A DNA stretch of 15,778 bases, from positions 1 to 15,778 of the forward strand of contig DASXVN010000060.1 of assembly GCA_036504235.1 (NCBI GenBank), written 5' to 3'. Each line of letters begins with the position of its first letter. Position 1 is the first letter of the stretch. Source of the stretch: Zipacnadum sp036504235. GTDB taxonomy: Bacteria; Armatimonadota; Zipacnadia; Zipacnadales; Zipacnadaceae. The position numbers and the translations under genes are program-made. Below the pieces are notes generated by a model. It did no database searches. It had not been told where the DNA came from and saw only the letters and a list, made by a program, of their open reading frames with translations. Below, piece by piece: positions 12,897 to 15,778 of this stretch.

Positions 12897-12904
12897 ACCG
12901 ACGG

Positions 12905-14182
12905 CTAGACTCCTCTTGGCAGAATCTCCGCCATCCCACCCATGTATGGCCTGAGCGCCTCCGGCACTACTACCGTGCCTTCCTTGGTTTGGTAGTTCTC
13001 CAGGATGGCGGCCATGGTTCTGCCGCAGGCTAGGCCACTGCCGTTCATTGTCGTTAGGAACTCCGGCTTCGCGTCGGGCGTGGGGCGGTAGCGGAGGCCC
13101 GCGCGGCGCGCTTGGAAGTCGCCGTACTGGCTGCAACTGCTGATCTCCACGTACTTGCCCATCCCCGGCATCCACACCTCCAGGTCGAAAGTCTGGCGCG
13201 GCTGGAAGCCCATGTCGCCGCTGCACAGGGCGACCCGGCGGTAGGGGAGGCCCAGCGTTTCCAGGATCTCCTCCGCGTTCTTGATGAGCTTCTCCAGCTC
13301 CGCGTCGGCCTGCTCGGGGCGGACGTACTTCATCATCTCGACCTTGTGGAACATGTGCACGCGGATCAGGCCGCGGGACTCGCGACCCGCCGCGCCCGCC
13401 TCCGAGCGGAAGCAGGGGGTGTAGGCCGTGTAGCAGAGCGGCAGGTGCGCGCCGTCGAGGATTTCGTCCTGGTGGATATTGGTCAGCGGCACCTCGGCGG
13501 TGGGGACCAGGTAGAGGCCCTCGCGGGTCTTGAAGAGGTCCTGCTCGAACTTGGGCAGGTTGCCGGTGCCGAAGAGGGAGCGCTCGTTGGCCAAGTAAGG
13601 CGGCGCGATCTCGGTGTAGCCGTGGTGGCGGGTGTGGGTGTCGAGCATGAAGTTGATCAGCGAGCGCTCCAGCGTGGCGCCGGCGCCGAGGTCCATGACG
13701 AAACGGGCCTGCGCGATCTTGGCGGCGCGCTCGGGGTCGATGATCCCCAGCGCCTCGCCGATTTCCCAGTGGGGCTTGGGCTCAAAGTCGAAGGCGCGCG
13801 GCTCGCCCCAGCGGTAGACCTCGGGGTTGTCGTCCTCGCACTCGCCCAGCGGGACGTCGGCGTGCAGGATATTGGGCAGCGAGGCCATCATGGTGTCGAA
13901 CTGGGCCTCGACCTCAGCGAGTTCGGCCTCCTGCGCGGAGATCTGCTCGTTGAGCGTGGCGACCTGGGCCTTGAGCGCGTCGGCATCGCCCTTCTCGCGC
14001 ATGATCTGGCCGATCTGCTGCGAGAGGTCCTTCTTCTGGGCGCGCAGGGACTCGACGCCCAGCAACTCGCGGCGGCGGGCCTCGAGGGCGATGAGCGCAT
14101 CGAGGTCGTAGTCGAAGTTGCGCTTGGTCAAGGACTCGCGGATAACGTCGGGGTTGTCTCTGAGCAGGGCACGATCAATCAT
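12905..14182 (-). CDS. serS: Seryl-tRNA synthetase
   Basis: A 425-residue class II synthetase that charges tRNA-Ser (and tRNA-Sec) with serine in the cytoplasm. The N-terminal 110 residues form the long antiparallel coiled-coil arm that grips the tRNA variable arm (many Glu, Lys and Ala between about 30 and 100). The catalytic core shows TAEVPL (228-233), motif 2 FRSEAGAAGRESRGLIRVHM (258-277) with Arg259 and Arg270, EISSCSQYGDFQARR (346-360) and motif 3 NGSGLACGRTMAAILEN (380-396) with Arg388. Length is normal for bacteria and the protein looks intact. One small oddity: motif 2 reads HMFHKVE where most bacterial enzymes have HQF. The start at 14182 has GAGGTGA about 7 bases upstream. A TATAAT box and a short GC hairpin lie in the leader; no T-box is recognisable. 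Confidence 0.96.
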   Translation of the reverse strand: MIDRALLRDNPDVIRESLTKRNFDYDLDALIALEARRRELLGVESLRAQKKDLSQQIGQIMREKGDADALKAQVATLNEQISAQEAELAEVEAQFDTMMASLPNILHADVPLGECEDDNPEVYRWGEPRAFDFEPKPHWEIGEALGIIDPERAAKIAQARFVMDLGAGATLERSLINFMLDTHTRHHGYTEIAPPYLANERSLFGTGNLPKFEQDLFKTREGLYLVPTAEVPLTNIHQDEILDGAHLPLCYTAYTPCFRSEAGAAGRESRGLIRVHMFHKVEMMKYVRPEQADAELEKLIKNAEEILETLGLPYRRVALCSGDMGFQPRQTFDLEVWMPGMGKYVEISSCSQYGDFQARRAGLRYRPTPDAKPEFLTTMNGSGLACGRTMAAILENYQTKEGTVVVPEALRPYMGGMAEILPRGV

Positions 14183-14207
14183 GACGGGTCACCTCAGGGG
14201 ATGTGGG

Positions 14208-14223
14208 GCGCGCGGACGCGCGC
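14208..14223 (-). promoter_or_regulatory. GC hairpin in the serS leader
   Basis: GCGCGCG (14208-14214) is followed after two bases by CGCGCGC (14217-14223), a perfect 7-base inverted repeat between the presumed serS transcription start and its ribosome site. It could affect serS translation, or be chance alternation of G and C. Confidence 0.35.
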
Positions 14224-14237
14224 GCAGGTTAGGGGCC

Positions 14238-14266
14238 ATTATACAGCAAAGGGAGGAGAGGGGAAA
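14238..14266 (-). promoter_or_regulatory. serS promoter
   Basis: A consensus -10 TATAAT on the - strand (14238-14243), 56 bases upstream of the serS ATG, in a conspicuous AT-containing island. With 17-base spacing the -35 is TTTCCC (14261-14266), which matches TTGACA poorly. Confidence 0.6.
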
Positions 14267-14352
14267 CGGCCCTACCCCCCAGCCCCCTCCCTAAAGGGAG
14301 GGGGTGTCAAGGCGGAGGTGGGGCGGAAGGTGGAGGCGGGCCGCAGTCTAGC

Positions 14353-14398
14353 CTCACCCCCCGGCCCCCTCTCCCTGCGCGGACTGGGGAGAGGGCGA
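14353..14398 (+). repeat. Module G variant
   Basis: CCTCACCCCCCGGCCCCCTC head, with CTCTCCC and GGGGAGAGGGCG arms around TGCGCGGACT. Confidence 0.7.
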
Positions 14399-14428
14399 GT
14401 GACGGCAAAGGCGGGAGGTCGTTTCCGC

Positions 14429-14533
14429 GTAGGGGCGGCGGTTACACCCGCTGCTGCCACCGGGCCACGGTCTAGCGCTCTGGCGCGGGTGGATGTTTCG
14501 CGGGGTGGGGCTCCGCGAAAGATCCACCCCTAC
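14429..14533. repeat. BIME-like inverted pair of GTAG hairpins, copy 2
   Basis: GTAG at 14429 (+ strand) heads a G-U-tolerant hairpin (GGCGGCGG with CCGCTGCTGCC). The module A copy at its right end carries GTAG on the - strand (14530-14533). The layout is the same as at 8709-8803. Confidence 0.65.
14483..14533 (-). repeat. REP-like hairpin, module A copy 6
   Basis: Arms GGGTGGATGTTTCGCGG and CCGCGAAAGATCCACCC as at 816-866, loop GGTGGGGCT. GTAG foot on the - strand. Confidence 0.85.
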
Positions 14534-14559
14534 GTACGGCATAGGGCATACGGCCAACG

Positions 14560-14595
14560 GCCGGGCCGGCCTCGCTGCGCTCGTGCGGCCCCTCC
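14560..14595 (-). repeat. REP-like module B copy 9
   Basis: B core with GGAG foot on the - strand. Confidence 0.75.
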
Positions 14596-14621
14596 AACGG
14601 CCACGGCATACGGCAACGGCC

Positions 14622-14647
14622 GGCGGGGGACGTAGCCCCCGCCCTAC
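14622..14647 (-). repeat. REP-like module D copy 4
   Basis: GGCGGGGG/CCCCCGCC 8-bp stem with loop ACGTAG. GTAG foot on the - strand. Confidence 0.75.
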
Positions 14648-14649
14648 AA

Positions 14650-14677
14650 ACGGCAACGGCAACGGCAACGGCAACGG
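14650..14677 (+). repeat. GGCAAC hexamer run
   Basis: Four perfect GGCAAC units plus partial ends immediately 3' of the glycosidase gene. It is the clearest uninterrupted stretch of the linker hexamer found between modules throughout the window. Confidence 0.85.
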
Positions 14678-14682
14678 ACTCC

Positions 14683-15630
14683 TTACCCCTCCCAGGGGGC
14701 GCGGCGGATGGGGGGGGCCTGCAGCCACTCCAGGCCGGGGCGGGGGTGGCCGGTTTCGTCGAACCAGGGGTGGTAGCCCTCGCCGTCTACGCCGTTGGCG
14801 TCGTAGCGGTCGCGGCGGGTGCTGATCGCGCGGCCGGGGTGCGGGGCCCAGCCCATCCAGCCCCAGCCCGCCTCCGCGCAGGCCGTCAACTCCAGGCGGG
14901 CGTTGGCGGCGCGGGCGGCGTCGCTCAGCGAGCCGATGCCGACCTCGTTGCAGAGCATCGGCTTGCCCCAGCGCTCCTGGACCGCGCGGGCGCGGGCGAC
15001 CTGGCGCTGCACCGCCTCCGCGCCCTGGGCGTAGGGGTGGCAGCAGAGGACGTCCATCAGCGGCGCGTGTATGTTCATGGACTCGCCGCCCTGGTGGGTG
15101 CCGAGGGTGAGGGGCTGCTGGGCGCCGGCGCGGCGGACGGTGTCGGCCACCGCCGCCAGCCAGTGCAACTCGTAGGCGGCGCCCGGCTCGGCGAGGGAGG
15201 ACGTGGCCGGTTCGTTGCACAGGTCCCAGATCAGCACCCGCTCGTCGGCAGCCAGGGGCTCGACCACGGCGCGCACGTACTCGAAATGCGGGGTGAGATC
15301 GCGGGTGAGGTTCTCCTGGTAGGTGCCGCCGTAGTCCCAGCGGGCGTCGTGCCAGCGGTTGAAGAGGCAGGGCATGGTCTTGAGGCCGTGCTCGTCCGCG
15401 GCGGCTACGGCGTCGAGGAAACTGGCCAGGACGCCGGCGGGGTCGGCCATCCAGGCGGTGAACTCGAGCCACAACCGGATGGTGTTAGCGTGCAGCAGGC
15501 GCAGCGGGGCCAACTCGCGGCGGAAGGCGGCCGGGTCGTAATCCCACCAGGCCTGCTCAATCCGCGCGCCCCAGGAAGGGACGAGATTGAAGCCGCGTAG
15601 CCAACCGTATTCGGAGTAGCGATGGAGCAT
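14683..15630 (-). CDS. Clan GH-A glycoside hydrolase (cellulase/GH5-like)
   Basis: A 315-residue (beta/alpha)8-barrel glycosidase. IRLW (51-54) carries the conserved strand-2 Arg, WDLCNEP (135-141) gives the acid/base Glu140, HPY (198-200) matches the conserved His-x-Tyr, and MLCNEVG (225-231) gives the probable nucleophile Glu229. The spacing of about 90 residues between the two Glu, on strands 4 and 7, is normal for retaining GH-A enzymes. It has no signal peptide, so it probably acts on short beta-linked oligosaccharides in the cytoplasm. The exact family (GH5, GH39 or an unassigned GH-A group) and substrate cannot be told from sequence alone. ATG at 15630 follows AGGAGGT by about 8 bases. 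The stop is followed directly by GGCAAC-type hexamer repeats. Confidence 0.8.
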   Translation of the reverse strand: MLHRYSEYGWLRGFNLVPSWGARIEQAWWDYDPAAFRRELAPLRLLHANTIRLWLEFTAWMADPAGVLASFLDAVAAADEHGLKTMPCLFNRWHDARWDYGGTYQENLTRDLTPHFEYVRAVVEPLAADERVLIWDLCNEPATSSLAEPGAAYELHWLAAVADTVRRAGAQQPLTLGTHQGGESMNIHAPLMDVLCCHPYAQGAEAVQRQVARARAVQERWGKPMLCNEVGIGSLSDAARAANARLELTACAEAGWGWMGWAPHPGRAISTRRDRYDANGVDGEGYHPWFDETGHPRPGLEWLQAPPIRRAPWEG

Positions 15631-15663
15631 GGGTGGGACCTCCTGTGGGGGTAGCGGCAGCCG

Positions 15664-15704
15664 GCCTCACCCCCCGGCCCCCTCTCCTGGCAGGAGAGGG
15701 GGAG
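15664..15704 (+). repeat. Module G hairpin
   Basis: CCTCACCCCCCGGCCCCC followed by hairpin CCTCTCCT-GGC-AGGAGAGG, as at 2142. It starts 33 bases upstream of the glycosidase start and leaves little room for a promoter. Confidence 0.8.
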
Positions 15705-15723
15705 AAGGACAAGGGCCGTTACT

Positions 15724-15748
15724 GTAGGGCGGGGGCTTGTACCCCGCC
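15724..15748 (+). repeat. REP-like module D copy 5, opposite orientation
   Basis: GTAG, then GGCGGGG-GCTTGTA-CCCCGCC on the + strand. The window ends with GTCGGCGGGG (15769-15778), the expected start of an inverted partner copy. Confidence 0.75.
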
Positions 15749-15778
15749 GTCGGTAAGCAAACGTTAGCGTCGGCGGGG

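Larger units (their letters stand above)
12418..12904. other. Gap between serS and the upstream paralogue
   Basis: No gene is visible. Positions 12418-12575 are largely module-free and contain a TATACT box. Then come G (12579-12615), a nested palindrome of inverted E and F modules (12640-12798), B with GTAG foot (12826-12861) and H (12871-12896), 8 bases from the serS stop. Confidence 0.85.
14183..14682. other. Gap between glycosidase gene and serS
   Basis: No gene is visible. Positions 14183-14268 are module-free and hold the serS leader hairpin and promoter. Then come a G-like hairpin (14270-14309, CCCCCTCCCTAAAGGGAGGGGG), G (14353-14398), a GTAG inverted pair ending in module A (14429-14533), B (14560-14595), D (14622-14647) and a run of GGCAAC hexamers (14650-14677) up to the glycosidase stop. 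Confidence 0.85.

Noticed and set aside
14183..14240. T-box riboswitch upstream of serS
   Set aside because: The space is under 60 bases from -10 box to start codon and contains no recognisable T-box sequence or specifier stem.
13112..14635. 507-codon + strand open frame antisense to serS
   Set aside because: serS is unambiguous on the other strand. The + frame runs on into repeat modules.

Overview
The window is GC-rich bacterial DNA. Genes start at ATG behind AGGAGG-type ribosome sites, and the proteins found here (bacterial SerRS, LeuD, phage-type holin and amidase) are bacterial. Nothing fixes the phylum. Large secreted PHP/glutamine-amidotransferase-like proteins, a clan GH-A glycosidase and intergenic DNA packed with hairpin repeats would fit a free-living heterotroph such as an Armatimonadota or Planctomycetota-like lineage, but that is a guess. 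By my gene calls only about 72% of the window is coding, which is low for bacteria.

Layout. Positions 1-1054 hold only mosaic repeat DNA. Positions 1055-3420 (+ strand) hold a phage-type lysis set: two overlapping small membrane-protein genes, a holin of the LLH type, and, after 0.6 kb of repeats, an N-acetylmuramoyl-L-alanine amidase. No capsid, tail or integrase gene accompanies them. From 3826 to 15630 all genes are on the - strand. In transcription order they are a GH-A (cellulase-like) glycosidase, serS, two tandem paralogues of exactly 1161 codons each encoding a secreted protein, and leuD (isopropylmalate dehydratase small subunit). Each pair is separated by 0.4-0.65 kb of repeat DNA, so they are probably separate transcription units. 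TATAAT/TATACT boxes sit just upstream of serS, the upstream paralogue and leuD. A strong intrinsic terminator follows the downstream paralogue.

Two things stand out. First, the paired 1161-aa proteins combine a signal peptide, a GATase1/ThuA-like domain, an eroded PHP metallohydrolase domain and long beta-rich C-terminal regions. The PHP metal ligands are lost to different extents in the two copies, which suggests a non-catalytic, binding or structural role. Second, nearly every intergenic gap is a mosaic of a few hairpin module families joined by ACGGCN-type hexamer linkers. Several families carry GTAG or GGAG at the foot of the hairpin, the hallmark of REP elements moved by RAYT/TnpA_REP Y1 transposases. 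Some copies are paired in inverted orientation (BIME-like), one variant shows compensatory stem changes, and filled versus empty versions show modules nested inside other modules. No RAYT gene is present in the window.
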